64,000 bases of DNA from Aptenodytes patagonicus. Its lineage: Eukaryota; Chordata; Aves; Sphenisciformes; Spheniscidae. The stretch is from contig NC_134955.1 of NCBI RefSeq assembly GCF_965638725.1, forward strand, positions 6,926,316 to 6,990,315, given 5' to 3'. Positions 1 through 15,112 of the stretch are shown in pieces. Each line of letters starts with the position of its first letter. The stretch's first letter is position 1. The translations under genes and the position numbers were made by a program. The notes below the pieces were generated by a model. The model did no database searches, was not told the DNA's origin, and saw only the letters and a list, made by a program, of their open reading frames with translations.

Positions 1-3000
1 ATAACATTTACTCTTTCCACAACATTTTATGAAATATTTTGTGACAATCAAGCATCTGACAATCTAATTAAATATCAACTCTTTGTCTGCTTTTTTTAGA
101 TTAAAACACACAGATTGAGATTTATGCAAGCGATGAAAGGAAACTCGTGCAATGTTGAAAGTTGCCTCCTTAGTCTGAAGAAGTCTGGAAAAGCTTTGTT
201 GAAAGCACACATACCAACACAAAAGTTTATATGTAATGTCTCTGAGAAGCATACTACCTTCCCAAATAAATCAAAGGAAACCCGTAACTGTATCAGTTAC
301 ATATGTAGTTAAGACCATACCAAACTAGTTCATATCTCATGACTGACTGTACATTAATTGTTGCACCCCTCCCTTATACTGGTCTGGTGGTAGAAGGAGA
401 AAAGGTAAGTCCCCATATTCCCTTACCTTCCTGTAACCTGTCTGTGCTATCAAGACCTAGTTGGAGGAGGAGAAATAAGAGATAAAGAAAATATGATTAG
501 GGGGTTAAGAAGTCAACTCCACGAGACAAGGCCTGGGAGGCATGCAATGTGCTGCATCCTGAAGATGAAACATTTGCTTTTCAAAGCAGTTCAGGAGAAT
601 GAGCTTCCAACAATGACAAGAGAACCTAGAGATCCATTAGGACCTAGAGTTCAACGAGATGAAAGAAAAATCCCACTCATTTCTATCAGCACTTCCATCT
701 AAACAGAATATATTGAAAATGTCTTTAGAGTCAAACTCCTTGCCATTTGCCTAATGCACTGGTTAACTGGTATTTTCTTTGAATTATTTGCTTTGCAATC
801 TTTTTACTATTTAAACCAAGCTGAACTATTACATATTATAAAAATCTAAAGATAATGGGAGCAGTAATATTAATTTTCCACTGGGTTAAGAGCTGGACAA
901 ACATTGCAAACCTTTCATTGATACGAGGATTGTTTGGTTTGACAGAATTATTTTCAGATTCAAAAAGTACCCATTCCTTCTTAAAAAGCAAAATTAGTGC
1001 TATATGGCATATTGTGTAACCATATCCTCATCGCACAGCAGGCAATGAGGAACATACATTCTAGATACTAAAATCCAGAAAAGACTCTCAAACGTGTGGG
1101 AACATTTTTGTGCTAACAAGTATGGTTCCAAAAAATTCAAGAATCCAGTTATTTCTCAGGTTTGTTTTCAAGACTCAGTTTACCAAGAATCATACCATGT
1201 CCAGAATATTACAGAGCACCAAGACATCTAGTGAGTGAAAAATATACTGCAAGTAAAATTACTTTACATTATGTAAACTAAACAGCGTTGGATTTAGTTA
1301 TTAGATATAATAAGCCTATGGGAGCATTGCTAGAGGAGTATCATTACTATATTTTTTTTTTACTGTACACGTACAATTCTTAAAGTTCCCAGGAAAAGAA
1401 ATGAGTGGAAAGATGCTCCGTTAAAACCCACCTGTATGGGATCTCTGACACCCGGCTGTATTCATACGCTGCATTCCACTCTCAGCAATGAAAGGAAAAA
1501 CTCGGGTTCCACTAGGAAAGGCATACCTCCACTGGTGCTTTTGCAACTGCCATTTCCCACATCCCCTAAAATGGCTGAGGCAAATCCTTTAATCTGTGTC
1601 TCTGGATGTTGTTTAAAGTTTTATTCAGTAATTTTTATCATCTTGGGGGCTTTTAGCATTGCAGTGCTCTGGTCTTTTATCAGGTTCTTGCTTTCGTAAA
1701 GATGTAGTACCATAAGAACTCGGAGAAATAATGTTTACTGGTTTGCTGATAGCGCAGGTTTGGCATTAAGTCCTACCCATTAAACAGTTACTTGGTATAT
1801 TTACCACTATAGACGAGATTTACTTAAATTAAAATTCAGAAACTGTGATGAAGCACATCGCACAGAAGGCCTGAACCCTCCTTTCTTTTTAAAGGAAACA
1901 AGAGTTTTCCGCAACTGGATTGACATAAAGAAGTATGACAAAAACCTGGAATGGCTTAATTCCTGAATCAATAAAAAGAACAAGCTAATTATTTTACCTA
2001 CGGGCCTGGCAAACACAGTTCAAGCAATATACCGTCATCAGCTTCAAATACATCAGAACTGTTTCTTGGGGCTCATAAAATAAAGAGCAAGCAAATTAGT
2101 TCAGAGAGCAGAACCCCTGACATTCTGCCAGGAAACCATGTATGGAAGAAGATGTAGGAAAGATGTAACACCAACACATGAATCACATTTGAGAAACAGA
2201 ATGTACTCTTTCAAATTGAAGTTGAAATTATCAAATAATCATAACCAAAAATGGAGATTAAAAAAAAAAAATCAATGTATTGTAACAGGTTCACTGTAAA
2301 TTGCAAGCGTTGGTAATGATGAGAAACATTTGAATTCCTTGAAATTGGAAATTAGGTCAGATTCTCTTATTTACGTAATTTTATTTATTAATTCCTTTTT
2401 TTTTTTAATTTAATCTAAGCAAATTCATTTGCACCTTTATACTCAATAAATAGCATATATTGGATATATGCCATATCTATATTTGTATCCCTATGTATCT
2501 TCCATAAAGAAAAAATATTGTTTAAAAAAGGAGCAGTAGGAGAGGATTTTTTTAATTTTTTCCCCTCAAGAACTTGAGAAAAAAAAGTACTTTCCAACCA
2601 CACTGTTACAATCCCTGTCACGTTTGAGACTGACTATGTTAGTAAGGCAGGAAAGGCTTAGTGGGAATTTCTGTTTGTCAGAATCCCTTGAAAACAGACC
2701 CCTCAGTCTTTACTCCTACATTTTATGCAGTGGTCTGCTGAGGTGGAGACAGACCTTGTATTACCCATTGGCTGGCCCTTCTGCTGGGTCAGACATCCTT
2801 GACCTACTAAACTGCTTAGGTTTTAATTGCTTAGGTTTAATTGCTGACATTTGACCTGGTATTTTCAGATTTTCTGGTATGTGAACTTTGCTTTTTGTGG
2901 TGCTGTGAGAAAATTTTGGATTGAAAGAGAAGGGAATCCCATAAATCTTGAGTTCAGACTGACTTCAGTTATCTATGAGAGTTTCTTCTTCACATTGATT

Positions 3001-6000
3001 AGGATTCCATCATTAGTTATGGTTACATATCAAATTACTTTTGACAAATCTCTTGTATCACAATCCAGCCAGAGGCTCCTAAACCAGGGTTTCTCAGAAA
3101 TTTCCAGTCATTTCACTAGTTGCAGCATGTCTGGATTTTTAAAGGTGTTCATACAGCTGCTGGAAAGCACTGGGAAATGGATAGTTAGGTAATCTAGAAG
3201 GATTGGTAACAGTCCTAGTGAGAGTGAACACAAAATTAAGGGTTATATACTGGATATTTTACTGCTGCTGTCAAAGAATTTTTTTTTAAAAGTAGGTTAA
3301 TTAGGTTTCATAAAACCCCTTATGTTTTTTCACATATCACAATTTTCAATACTGCAGTATCATTACTAAACCGTATGCTGAGGATTTATGCACATCGTCA
3401 GCTACCTACCTCATCATTGTCACAACCACAGGAGCTTCAGAAGTCTCATGTAGGTTTCTTCACAAAAATCATCTTCCAGACAATTTGCAGGGTGTTCAAT
3501 TTTACAGAGTAACTGGGAGTATTGTTTTTTGCTTTTCTGTGTTATGTTGCTTTTCTTGCAACACATAATGCTGCTAGGCACCAGATGCACAACCCATACT
3601 CTTCATTTATTTGTGACACATTTGGGTCCTGCTCAAAGTGATGCTGGAAACTCCGTAAGAACTGAGGATATACAGGCTGCTAGCAACTCTTCTGTCCTAC
3701 CAGAAACCTACACAACCATGTAGGCAAATTATGTCTTTGTACTTCTAAGAGCTGCTTCTTGGTTTTCTCCATCTGACAGTGCAAATGAAGTTAGCTATGA
3801 GACACAGTAACAGCTGAAATCTGATAGACAGGTGTGACTTATGTCTGGGAGGAACTGGAACCCAAACAAATAGAAATTTAGTTTGGATTGACCAGTAGTG
3901 TTGCTCACCAAAAAGTGCAAAAAAGCATGAGTTGATTCTCAGCAAATTATTGGGGCGTTAGCTTAGAAATCACAACACTAAGCTTTCTCTGTTTTCATAG
4001 CATTTTGAGGTTTGTTTGTTGGTTTTTTTTTTTTTAATGAAAGTGAGATTATCAATCCAGGATTTTAATGAAAAAATACCAAATACCAGAATAAAGTCGT
4101 GACAGCGACAATAATAATAGACACAGTTTATCTCAAGACACAGCTAATGCTACAAAAGCTGTGAACTGAAATGGCACAGATAGGATAAACCTGACCAAGC
4201 AGCAGAGACCTGCACGGTAGATACCCTCCAAGATAGTAGTTATAAACAATGGAAAGAAACACACACTTCTAGAGTTTAATTTGCCTTTCTCAAAGACCAT
4301 TGCTGCACCCTGAGCATGCCAATATGTATTCACTGATATAAAAGAACATAGTGGGAGTAGTTTACAAGGTAGGTGAGATGAAACTGAACCCAAGTGACTT
4401 TTGCTTTTCCTTTGTCTCCGATTATTTGAGATAAATTTTAGGAAAGGTATATCTGATTTAAACCGATGAGCAACTTCTCAAAATTCGCCCACTTTGAGGC
4501 ATATCAAAAGTTGATCACCTGAGGAAAAAACCAGAACTTAAAACCACCCTTGAAAGTACACAGCACTGCGACCAGTTCTTGATGTTGCAAATCAAGTTGC
4601 ATTTGAAATCCATGACACAGACTTTCATCCCTCCCCTCCCTTCTCCAGCAACAGGAAGAACTCGTCTTTCCAAAAAGCTGGATTCTAAACTATGCCTCGG
4701 GCTGCAGTGAGTCAAGGTTTCGTATGGGATTGGTTGAGCGGTTGTTTCTTTTTTGCCTTGTGGTTTTTGTTTTTTCTTCCCCTAAAAAACTACCAAAGGG
4801 ATTTGGGGTGGACTTAAAGTGTAGAAAAGTTAACCATATTTTATAACTGGTAAGAGAGAGGAAAACTTTTACTAAGTAATACCTGCTCTGTACATAGTAC
4901 TTATTTGTGCAGTATTGGATGTTACAATTGGTTATAATTTCTTTTATTGCCAAAGTTTTGGTTGGTTTGGTTTTTTGGGTTTTTTTTGAAAGGGCAAGCA
5001 CTTTCGGCTTATAATGTTAGTTCCAGACATTCTTTGAGCTTGGTTTACGCTCTACCAGTAAGCTTTTATTATATTTTTTAGCTTTTTAAAAAGTTCATAT
5101 TGCTAAAGTGCATTTAGTTGCCTGGCAGAGCGTGCCTTTAACTCATAATCAAGAACAACAATGTGGCAGCAAAGATAGAAGCAAAATTAAAACAAAGTCA
5201 TGGAAAACATGTAGTGATCTGGTTTCTAGAAAATGTTTAATTGCCTCTGTTTGAGACAGAGCCTCTTATAGCAATGGATCATCAGTGCAGTTAAAGTAAT
5301 ACTGTACATGCTAGCCATTACAAAAAAGCCAGAGAATTGAAAGTCTCCCTTATCACTCAGGTGTTCAGTGTAGCCAAGCCTCCTACACCCTGTTTCATAT
5401 GTGTGGGTTTTCACCTGGCAATCAAAAGTGCTAATTTATGAGCGCTAGTATCTTTCAGACATGCTCTAACTTTGGCAGAGAGAAGTTACTTGGCTTGTCC
5501 TAGATCTAACAAGGAGTCAGTGGCACTCAGATATGTAACTCGGGAGTTTTAAATCAAGTTCTTTGATTTCATCACAAGACAGCATTCTTTACCCACTATA
5601 TATTGTCTCAATGTTAATTAAAGAGTATACTGTGTAATTCTACAACCTATACACAGCTAGACAAGAATTATTTTTTGAGATCATGATTCAAAAGCTTATG
5701 ATTATTCATTTTACTTCCCTTTTGTGTTAAGAAACTGAAGCAACACTAAAACTTAGCCAAATGTTTTTCATATATATAAAAATACACATATTATATATAT
5801 TAAGACTCCGAGAAGTACATTTGAAATCTTTATGCAAATAAAAATATAATTTCATACATGTTTCTACTCTTGAAAAAGTCCCGAGATAAAACAGAACAAA
5901 AATGCTTCATAGTATTAGAAGGAAGAAGAAAACAAACAAACACCTGGATACACTTTGTAGATCGTATCATTAACTTGTGAGGTGTGTCTTTTGTTTACCA

Positions 6001-9000
6001 GTGATTTGGTCTAGAAAGTCTAGATTGCAAACTCTTTTTATATAGGACTTAAACATAATTTATGATTGAATATGTGCAAAATTAAAAGGAAACAGTAGCA
6101 CAGTATTGCAATATTTGTATTACAAATAAAGTCAAAATGCTAATTAATCATATTTCTCTTCCTAGCTAGCCTCTCTGTTGACCACACAGGGAAACACAAG
6201 TTGCAGTGCACAAATATGAGTCACCATCCATGCATTCGTATCCTGCCAACCAGCTGTGTGCAGCAAAACCTTAACTATAACTTAGATGCTAAGGGACACA
6301 GTTGTAAAAATTGTTAGGGTTTTAGCATCAGTAGAGGAACTACATTTTCCCACCTCAATCCTCTCCTTAAAATACCATTCAAACTACATCCAAACCCAAG
6401 CTAAAACTGTCCTTATCAAGATCAAAAGCCTAAAATATTGTTCCCTCAACATTAAACTTTTGACATAAAACAATTTTTATTTGTTACTATAAATAAAATA
6501 TATGATGATCAAAAGAGATTTTTTTACAAAACTTCTGAAAAAAAATCAAACCACTTTATTCCCACTAGTTAACACTTACCAGTGATTTCCATTTATTTCT
6601 CCCATGGGTATTCAGGTGAGTGACCTAGTGGCCAAATGACAAAATATTACCTGGAAATGTTCAATCCCTTCTGCTGGAAGTATTTTATTTCACATATGTA
6701 AGTAAAATTTCACAGATCAGAGACTGAAACTCACATATCTTATTTTCTAGGCCAGTGGCTCTGGAATCATTATTACTTGTAAGTTATTCTATAAAAAATG
6801 CAACAGTTTCAACAGCAATGTCTGAGGGAGGTCAAATTCTGTAAATTTATTGGCAAGGACAGTAAAAATTAACGATAAATCACCATTCAAAACACTGAAC
6901 TAGGCATGAAGTAGAATAATATTTTAAGTGACTATACCAAACATTTGAACTGCTTTACAAGCAGATTATGCTTTAAAAGTATCAAAGGCTTAAGGGTAAG
7001 TTGGAAGGTGCAATGCCACTTTTCAATAGTTTTAAAAGGCATCATGTTGAAGCTTAGTTGCCTTACTCCTGTTTAAGCATTTTAATCCTGAAACATTATA
7101 CCTCTGAAGCAGTCTTAGAAGAACCCTAACAATTTTGTGTATGGGCAACACACCCAGGCCACCTGAAATAACAAAAAAGTAGGGAGCTTTTTTCCAAAGA
7201 CTTGTTTGTGTTGGAATCCTAGGAAGCACGACCAGCACATCCACTACGTTCAGGAGATTACATAAAACCTTACCAATTTTCAAAGCTGTTCACCTTAACC
7301 AATATGGAAGTGCAAACAGTTCCATGGTCAGCATTTAAGCATGGACTTTACAAATAGTTCAATAACAACTTTGGCCTAAAAAACAAGAAGGGAAAAAAAA
7401 AAAAGAAAGAGAGATAAAAACATCTGCAGCACCTGGTTCCTAGAGTTTCTTCAAATTATAGTTCCTGTAACTTTTTGTATTACTAGCAGATTCAACCAGT
7501 CTGAGAATACTTTCCTTGCTAAATTCATTGAGGTCATATTACCCACTTCCCCTACACCAAGAATCTTGGTACAGTTAAACAGACCTACCCTCCCATTTTC
7601 CTTCCTGAGGAGTACAAGAATTTGGATATGAAACAGTACTAAGTTCAGGAAAGCTATCTGAAGTTGAAGTACGCAAGGAAACAAGGAAGTTTCGTACAGT
7701 TTATGTCAGCTGCAGTAGCCTGGAACATTATAAACAAGCCACACTTGGCTTGGGATAATTTTGATACATCTCTGACAAACTGTGCATAGGGTGGCATAGA
7801 AAAAAGTGCTGGATGAGCACAATAACTCACTTGTTCCAGTTCAACACTGTGTACATTTCTATGTGAAATAAATAACGCAACACAGGTACCATATTCTGCC
7901 CATTCACAGCTGCAGCCTCAGTTGCCATCGGCCTTTCGCCTTTGTTTCCTGCAACCCTGGCAGTTACATCGGGTATGGAAATTGTTTTTGGGAACTTCAC
8001 ATGTCCTTTTATACATTTGTCATTGCCTAACTCAACATGCTGTGAGCTATGCTCAACTGGAAAAGACATCCTAACAAACAGAGAGAGAAATCACTTCTCA
8101 ACAGCGGAAATAAACCCATTGGTGTTAGCCCTTTAAAATAGTGCACTCACTTAGCAAGAACAACACAGCAATTCCTGGGACCCATCCTCTATAACCTCAT
8201 CACAATTTTGTTAGCGAAGGCTGAAGTGTGGATTTATATCGGGATCTTTGAAGGGCTCTTTGAACTCAGGCATACCACAGTCATCTCACTTTCCTCCTGG
8301 GTACTGATAAATATTCTATAGAGCTTTCAGTAACTGTTATTTAAAGATGGATGCACACGTGTCAATGTAAAGGGGAAATTGAAGAGCTTTCTCCTTACCC
8401 TGATCAATATCTTAACAAAAAGGACCTATACATTATGGATTTCATACCTGTACAACCATATATGGTGGCATTGTATTATAAAACTTGTAGGGGTTTTTTG
8501 GTTTTAGTCAGACTCAAGTTACGGAGAAAACATTCTAGCATCTATTAACATTTTGGCATTGCTGGATTACTTATTAACAACTTGTTGCCTTAATCCCAAA
8601 ACACACATTGTTTAAATGAATTACCTGTGAAAGTCAAAGACCCATCTTCCACAGAACCTATACACAAAAGCAACTATTATGATATTTATCTAGCTGGGTT
8701 AACCACTTATCATTGCTTACCGCTAATAATACTGAAATCATTTCAGTTGTGACTTTGGTAAAAGAAACCAAAGTCTGAGTCCTTTGTAACAATATCATTA
8801 TCATTAATATAATTGAATTCAACCTTGCATCTGGCCACAGCATAGTTCAATAGATTTTGATATTAAAAGCTTCAAGTATTTCACTTTTCAAATCACCCAC
8901 CCTGCCAATTTTCTGTAAATTCAAATTTGCCTGTGAATCAAGTATTTGCAATCCCTGCTTGAGTCACTAACTTAGACCAAGCAAACATTTAAGTCCATAT

Positions 9001-9070
9001 ATTAAGAAAAAGCCTTCACATTTTGTAAAAATTTACTCTCACTTAGCTACAGTTTTAGAGAATTGTCTAA
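1..9070. other. Intergenic DNA downstream of CCDC34, no gene recognised
   Basis: AT-rich sequence with short, scattered open frames on both strands, all under about 115 codons. None has recognisable protein motifs or splice-bounded conservation that I can identify. An alternating TA-rich patch lies near 5,765-5,805. By vertebrate synteny the next gene in this direction would be BBOX1, but no BBOX1 exon is visible here. Distant enhancers could be present and cannot be judged from one sequence. Confidence 0.6.
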
Positions 9071-9200
9071 TAGAATCATAGAATGGTTTGGGTTGGAAGG
9101 GACATTTAAAGGTCATCTAGTCCAACCCCTCTGCAATGAGCAGGGACATCTTCAGTGAGATCAGGTTGCTCAGAGCCCCGTCCAACCTGACCTTGGATGA
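9071..9200 (-). mobile_element. CR1 LINE fragment (3' end, 5'-truncated)
   Basis: The left edge carries the ATCATAGAATGG terminal unit followed by the conserved GGTTTGGGTTGGAAGGGACA block of the CR1 3' tail. That places the element's 3' end at the left and its sense strand on minus. Similarity to the CR1 tail fades after the CCTTGGATGA segment, so only about 130 bp remain. The copy is non-coding and shows several differences from the common avian tail, which suggests an old insertion. Confidence 0.9.
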
Positions 9201-12200
9201 ATAGGTCATTATAAAATGAGTTACACGTGTAAAAACATGGACATAACATTATATATGAAATGGAGGCTATGCTAACTCAATAGGCTTTAGGTCCTAGGCC
9301 TCAAATCCAGGAAAGCGTGACCGCTTTAGCCCTGCTTTATCAATGATCTCCCTAACACATTTCAAGTTAATCAAGTGTTTATATGCTTTACTAGATCAGG
9401 GTGCTCAGATTTCCTTTTCGTTACTGAGCTTAAACACAGCTCATGACGTTGCCCAGGGGACAGCAGTCTGGAACACTCACCTTTTGACCACAACAATGAA
9501 GTGTGAAATCTTCCATATTTACTCACAAAAATCTCCCAGTGAAAATTATATCAGGACTACTGACTGCTCTTCAATCTGGTTTTCAAAATGCTAAATTAAG
9601 AAATTAATTTTACAATTAAACATTACACTGGCAAGGACATTATTAGAATCTGATGCAATTATTGGGTTCAGGTGAAGCCTTGGCTCCACACCAGAATGAG
9701 TAAGAAAACTTCCAACAGTGAAGTTGCATTATCTTACATTAACCGGACTGCTTCCTAAGAATGCAAGGCTACCTACAATAATAATGACCTCTTACTCATC
9801 ATATGCTCTGCTATGACTTCTTTTGATCCACTTTACTGCTTGTAGACTTTCAACCCTGAAACATCTGTGTGAAGATCCACTGTCAATTACTGGAAAGTCA
9901 CGCTACTTTACGAAGCACCTACACAGTAATTTTCAAAACCAGTAAAAGCTCATAGGAGACGTAGTCCTTCACAGTAAGGTTGAATGTGGCACTCTATTTA
10001 TGACTGACAGATGGAGAGGAGGAAAGGTATGAATCCTAGAAGGATGAAGCAGGCAGGATTTTGAAGTGGTCTATGAATTCTTGCAACCAGAAGTTCTGCA
10101 AAAACAAGGGGATGAAAATAAGCTGAGGTTGAGTCTCATATTATTTTAGCAGCATAGACATCAAGATGCAAGATCTTGGATTGTTTCTAGTGAGTAATTC
10201 GAGATTCTGCAACTTGATCTACTGTGAAATTTCATGAGCAGAGAAATCCAGGAGAGAACTTAATAAGAGACTACAGAATGCTGTTTAAGCTACAACAAAG
10301 TGTTAAGATTTTATCTTTCTAACATCTGAGAAAGAATGGTGTAAATTAATTATTTGCCGCAACAGCATGAAATTATAGCTTTCTGTAGCATACAATCTTA
10401 AATTATGCTACAAGGCCAGACCATTTTATTGTGTGGTTGATATCCTGTTGGAAAAAATCCAAACAATATTTCTCTTCTTTGCTCAGCAAAACCATTATGT
10501 TGATTGAATCGGAGCCAATATGTACACTCACGAGCTATCTTGCCTTAACCTTATTTGTAATTTAGTTAGGACAGAACCGCATTTACAATGCTCTGGATAA
10601 GCTACAGCAAGGGCCTCATTTTAAGGCTGGTATTTTAGGGGTTGTAAGTCCACTTAAAGCTGGCTGTCTCCAAATGAAACGTTGTTCTGATTCTGAAGAC
10701 AAGATAAACCTTTCCACAGAAAATTTGGTGGAGGAAAAGCAGCACTATCTTTGGTTGGGAGAAAAAAATAATAATGGCTTTAGATATTTATTAGTATTTT
10801 CTAAAATCTCTAAACCAGAATTCCAGCAAGTACTCAGTTCGATTGTTCTAGCTGAGGCATCTGAAGGAAAACTACTAGACTTCAACATTTACTGCTATAT
10901 TCCTATTCTTGATCCAAATACACATTTAAAATTTATTTAACCCTTCACCCTGGGTGCAGACATGCAATCCTGAAGGACAACTCTATCTGAGTTAGCATGG
11001 GAACTAAATTGCCATTGTCACTGTTCAAGCCAACAGAAATGCTGTCAACAATGTGTTACCGCAGAATCGAGCCATAGATTCTTTCATACTCTGTTAATAT
11101 GGATGCTATCAATGACTATCTTCATATGATAGGCCATTTTATGTCACTACAAGCAAATAAACGCTAAAACAAATACAAAGTCATAAATATACACTCAGGT
11201 AATTACATCAACACACCTTACTGATGGCCACATGCTATTTCAGAAAAACTATTAGAGAAAATACTAACATGATAGTATACGGCTCTTCAACTAAATCAGA
11301 GTCCCAAGAAACTTCTGCAAGCTAATCCAAAATTAATCATTTACATTACAGTAAAATGCTGTCCCTTCATCTAAACACTAATGAGCTTCTGGTAGCTTAC
11401 ACAATTGTCAAACTTCTGACTCTCATAAGACATCTCCACATGGCAAGGTCAGCTAGAGAGATTAACAACTAATCCATTAATCCACTAGTTTCATACCAAT
11501 CCATCGCGGAGGTCCTTATAGAAAAAGCTGGGCACAGTTCTACATCCTGAAGACAATGTGCAGACTTCTATGAAGCCCACGTTCTCCTACTTAACAGAAA
11601 CACAGTTTGACACTCCGCATATTTTATGGAGCCCAGACTTCTCCTAAGTGTGTATAATAAAATTAACATCAAATAAACACACAGAAGAGAATAGTGCATG
11701 AACCATTAAAATTATTTTCTGCCTTTAAAAAAAAAAACAACCTGCAGTGAACCAAAAGCTTTACATACTTTAGAATATGGAAATAACCTATAAACAGCAT
11801 TAAGAGAACATTCTAGTAAGTCATGGCAGTGGCCTTGCTAGGAGCTTTTATTGTCTTTCATAAGAGCTGCGTTAGATGTCTTTGTTTTATTTACATATTA
11901 GAATAAATAGGAAAATAAACTGTTAAATAAATGCAGCATTAAAAATTAAGTTTTTACTCTGTATGCCCTATGACAAATATTAGACTGCAGAAAGTCAGGT
12001 ACTCTTAACAGATGTTCATTAACTAATATAATGATAACCCATGTTGTATATTACATATTCATAAATGTTTGGCACTTGATTTATACATTGTTACAGAAGT
12101 AACAAGAACAGACCCATCACGGACACCGTGGAGCCTAGATATCTTAGTGATAGGAGAAGTGAAATGCATCAGATCAGCTTTTGCACCCACCGTTTGTGAT

Positions 12201-13011
12201 AAACTGATGAATATACTCATATACTCATACTAGCTTTTGTCTATTTTGTCAGCTTAAATGATGCACCTTCGAGTATTAAAATGGGCTTCCACTTGTATTT
12301 AAATCTGTAGTACACAGCGGTCCCAATTTTAGTTATTTTTAGCCGCTACTATAATAAAATGATAGAATTGGCTTGAAGATTCATACATTGCTCTTTAAAG
12401 CATTTTTTTCTTTCTTTTCGTTCTGATGAAGGATAGTTTTATGTTCATGACTTTACAGCGTAAACTGAAAAATTAAACTCGATTGTAAAATGTCCTTTGC
12501 ACTGCTTTAACAATAGGTGAATGTGGGGTACTTTGTGAAAGTCTAAATAAGTGAGACTTCACACTAATTCATATCATAAATTACTGACAAACACAAACCA
12601 AATAATCTATTAACTACTGTAAGCTGTTGTGGTCTTGTTAGCATTTGGCATTATCTAGAAAGAACAGTCATAGGCATATTGTATAAACTGATTCAGTCAA
12701 AGTAAGGGTACTTACTTATATTATTATACTTAATATTTTAAGTATAACCTTGACACGAGGTAGTTAGTATTTTTCACTATTTGATCTGAAGAAATTTATT
12801 ATTAAGATGAGAAGCAGAATCAATATATTAGAATACTTACGTGCCAGAAGGTGCCTTAGTGGGTTTTTTACCATTTAAATTTTAAAATACGTAATATATT
12901 TTTTAATATTGTGTAATTTCTAAAGGATAACAATATATTTCTTAAAGTGATACAACTGTGATAACAGGAAAAAAAAGTCTTATTTCTTTCTGCTTTCTCC
13001 TTTACACCATT
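9201..13011. other. Intergenic DNA, nothing recognised
   Basis: AT-rich single-copy-looking sequence between two CR1 insertions. I see no gene, RNA gene or repeat that I can name. Its few open frames are short and lack any domain signature. Confidence 0.55.
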
Positions 13012-15112
13012 AATCACAGAATTGTTGAGATTGGAAGGGACCTCTGGAAATCGTCTAGTCCAACTCCCTTGTTCAAAACAGGGCCAGCTAGAGCAAGTTG
13101 CTCTAGTTGTCTCCAGGTTGTCTCCAGTCAGGTTTTGAGTATCTCCAAGGATAAAGCCTCCGTAATATCTCTGGGCAACCTCTTCCAGGGTTTGATCCCT
13201 CTCACTTCAAAAATTTCTGTCTCATGTTTAAATGGAATTTCCTGTATTTTAATTTGTGCCCATTGCCTCTTCTCCTGTCACTGGGCACTACTGGGAAGGG
13301 TCTGCTCTGTCTTTATCTCTCCACCCATCAGGTATTTACAGACAATGGTAAGATCTCCCCTGAGCTTTCTCTCCTCCACGCTGAACAGTCCCAGCTCTCT
13401 CAGCTTCTCTTTGTCTGTCCGGTGGTCCAATCCCTTAATCATCTTTGTGGCCCTTCACTGAGCTTGCTCCAGTATGTCCATGTCACACTTTTACTGGGGT
13501 GCCCAGGACCGGGCATAGCACTCCAGATGTGGTCTCAACCAGTGCTGAGTACAGGGGAAGGATCGCTTCCCTCAACTTGCTGGCCAATGCCATTTCTCAA
13601 GCAGCCCAGGAGGCTGCTGGACACCTTTGCCACATCCATTGCCTTTCTAGGTGACTGAGGTGAGGCTGACTGGCCTGTAGTTCTCCAGATCCACCTTCTT
13701 GCCCTTCTTGAAGATAGGATTGACATTTGCTTTCTTCTAGTCCTCAGGAACCTCCCTTGATCACCACGACCTCTCAAAGATAATTGAGAGTACCCTTACA
13801 ATGATATTTGCCACCTCCCTCAGCATTCACAGGTGCACCCTATCAGATCCCATAGACTTCTGTACGTCATTTGTTTAGATATTCCCTAAACCGATCCTCC
13901 TCCACCAAGGTTGTCTTTCTTGTTCCAGATTTTCCCACTGGACTCTGGGACCTGTGATTGCTGAGGTCAACCAGCAGATTGCCAGAAAAAAAAAAAAAGA
14001 AGTGAGGAAGGCATTGAGTACCTTGGCCTTTTCTGTGCCCATTGTCACCAAGCCCCTGCCCCATGTGGCAGTGGGCCCACATTTGTCCTAATTTCCCTTT
14101 TGCTGATGATATACCTACAGAAGCCCTTCTTGTTGCCCCTCACATCCCTTGCTAGTTTCAACTCCAGATAGGCTTTGGCTTTCCTAATCCCATATCCCTG
14201 CACACTTGGACAGTGTTTCTATATTCCACTAGGGTCACCTGTTCCTGCTGCCCCCTTTTGCACGCTTCCTTTTTGTATTTAATTTTAGTCAGGGGTTCCT
14301 TGTTCATCTGTGCAGGCTTTCTGCTACTCCTACTTGACTTTCTGCTCATTGGGATGGACCATCCTCGAGCTTGGAGGAAGCAATCCTTGAAAATCACCAT
14401 CTCTCCTGGACCCCTCTTCTCTCCATGACCATATTCCACGGGATTTTTCCAAGCAAGTTCCTGAACAGGACAAAATCTGCTCTCCTGAAGTTCAGGGTTG
14501 TGATCCTGCTATTTGTTCCCTCCTCTAAGGATCCTGAACTCCACCGTCCCATGGTCATTGCAGGCAAAGCTGCCCCCAACCTTCACGTCCCTGACCAGTT
14601 CTCCCTTGTTTGTACATATCAGGTCCAGCAAAGAGCCTCCCTTTGCCAGCTCCTCTACCAGCTGTGTCAGGAAGTTACTAATGCTCTCCAGAAACTCCCT
14701 TGACTGCTTGCGCCCTGCTGTGCTGCCCTTCCAGCAGATTTCAGGGTGGTTCAGGTCTCCCTGTGAGACCAGGGCCTGCAAGTATAAGGCTTCTTCCAGC
14801 TGCCTGAAGAATGTCACACACTTCTGCCTGATCAGGTGGTCTGTAGCAGATGTCCACCACAACATTGCCCACCTTGGTCTCCGTTTTTAATCTTAACTCA
14901 TTAGGTCTCAGCTGGCTAATCATTGGTCCTCAGGCAAAACTTCATGCATTCCTCCTGCTCTCTCCCTTCCTCGCCGTCCCAGCCTGTGCTTCCTAAAAAG
15001 CCTGTATCCATCCACTGCAGCACTCCAGCGATGTAAGCTATCCCACTACATCTCTGCGGTCCCAATGACATCATAGCCCTGCAACCGCACACAGGCCTTG
15101 AATTCCTTCCAC
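13012..15112 (-). mobile_element. CR1 LINE, long degenerate copy with endonuclease remnants and internal deletion
   Basis: The left edge (ATCACAGAATTG, then a TTGGAAGGGACC block) is the CR1 3' tail, so the element reads on minus. The 13.0-13.65 kb part matches the 3' end of ORF2. The 14.5-15.1 kb part matches the ORF2 apurinic-type endonuclease: CYRPPDQ near 14.84 kb, FRQLEEA and HPEICWK near 14.75-14.8 kb, LLDLICTNK near 14.6 kb, and GYDVI at the 5' edge near 15.07 kb. CYRPPDQ and FRQLEEA lie in different frames, so at least one frameshift has occurred. The join near 13,655 seems to skip much of the reverse transcriptase, since full-length CR1 is about 4.5 kb and this copy is 2.1 kb. It is also 5'-truncated inside the endonuclease. 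It is a dead copy, about 150 bp beyond the predicted CCDC34 polyadenylation signal. Confidence 0.92.

Noticed and set aside
12958..14890. Several frames of 60-167 codons on both strands
   Set aside because: All fall within or at the edge of the degenerate CR1 and are either its broken ORF2 or shadows of it.
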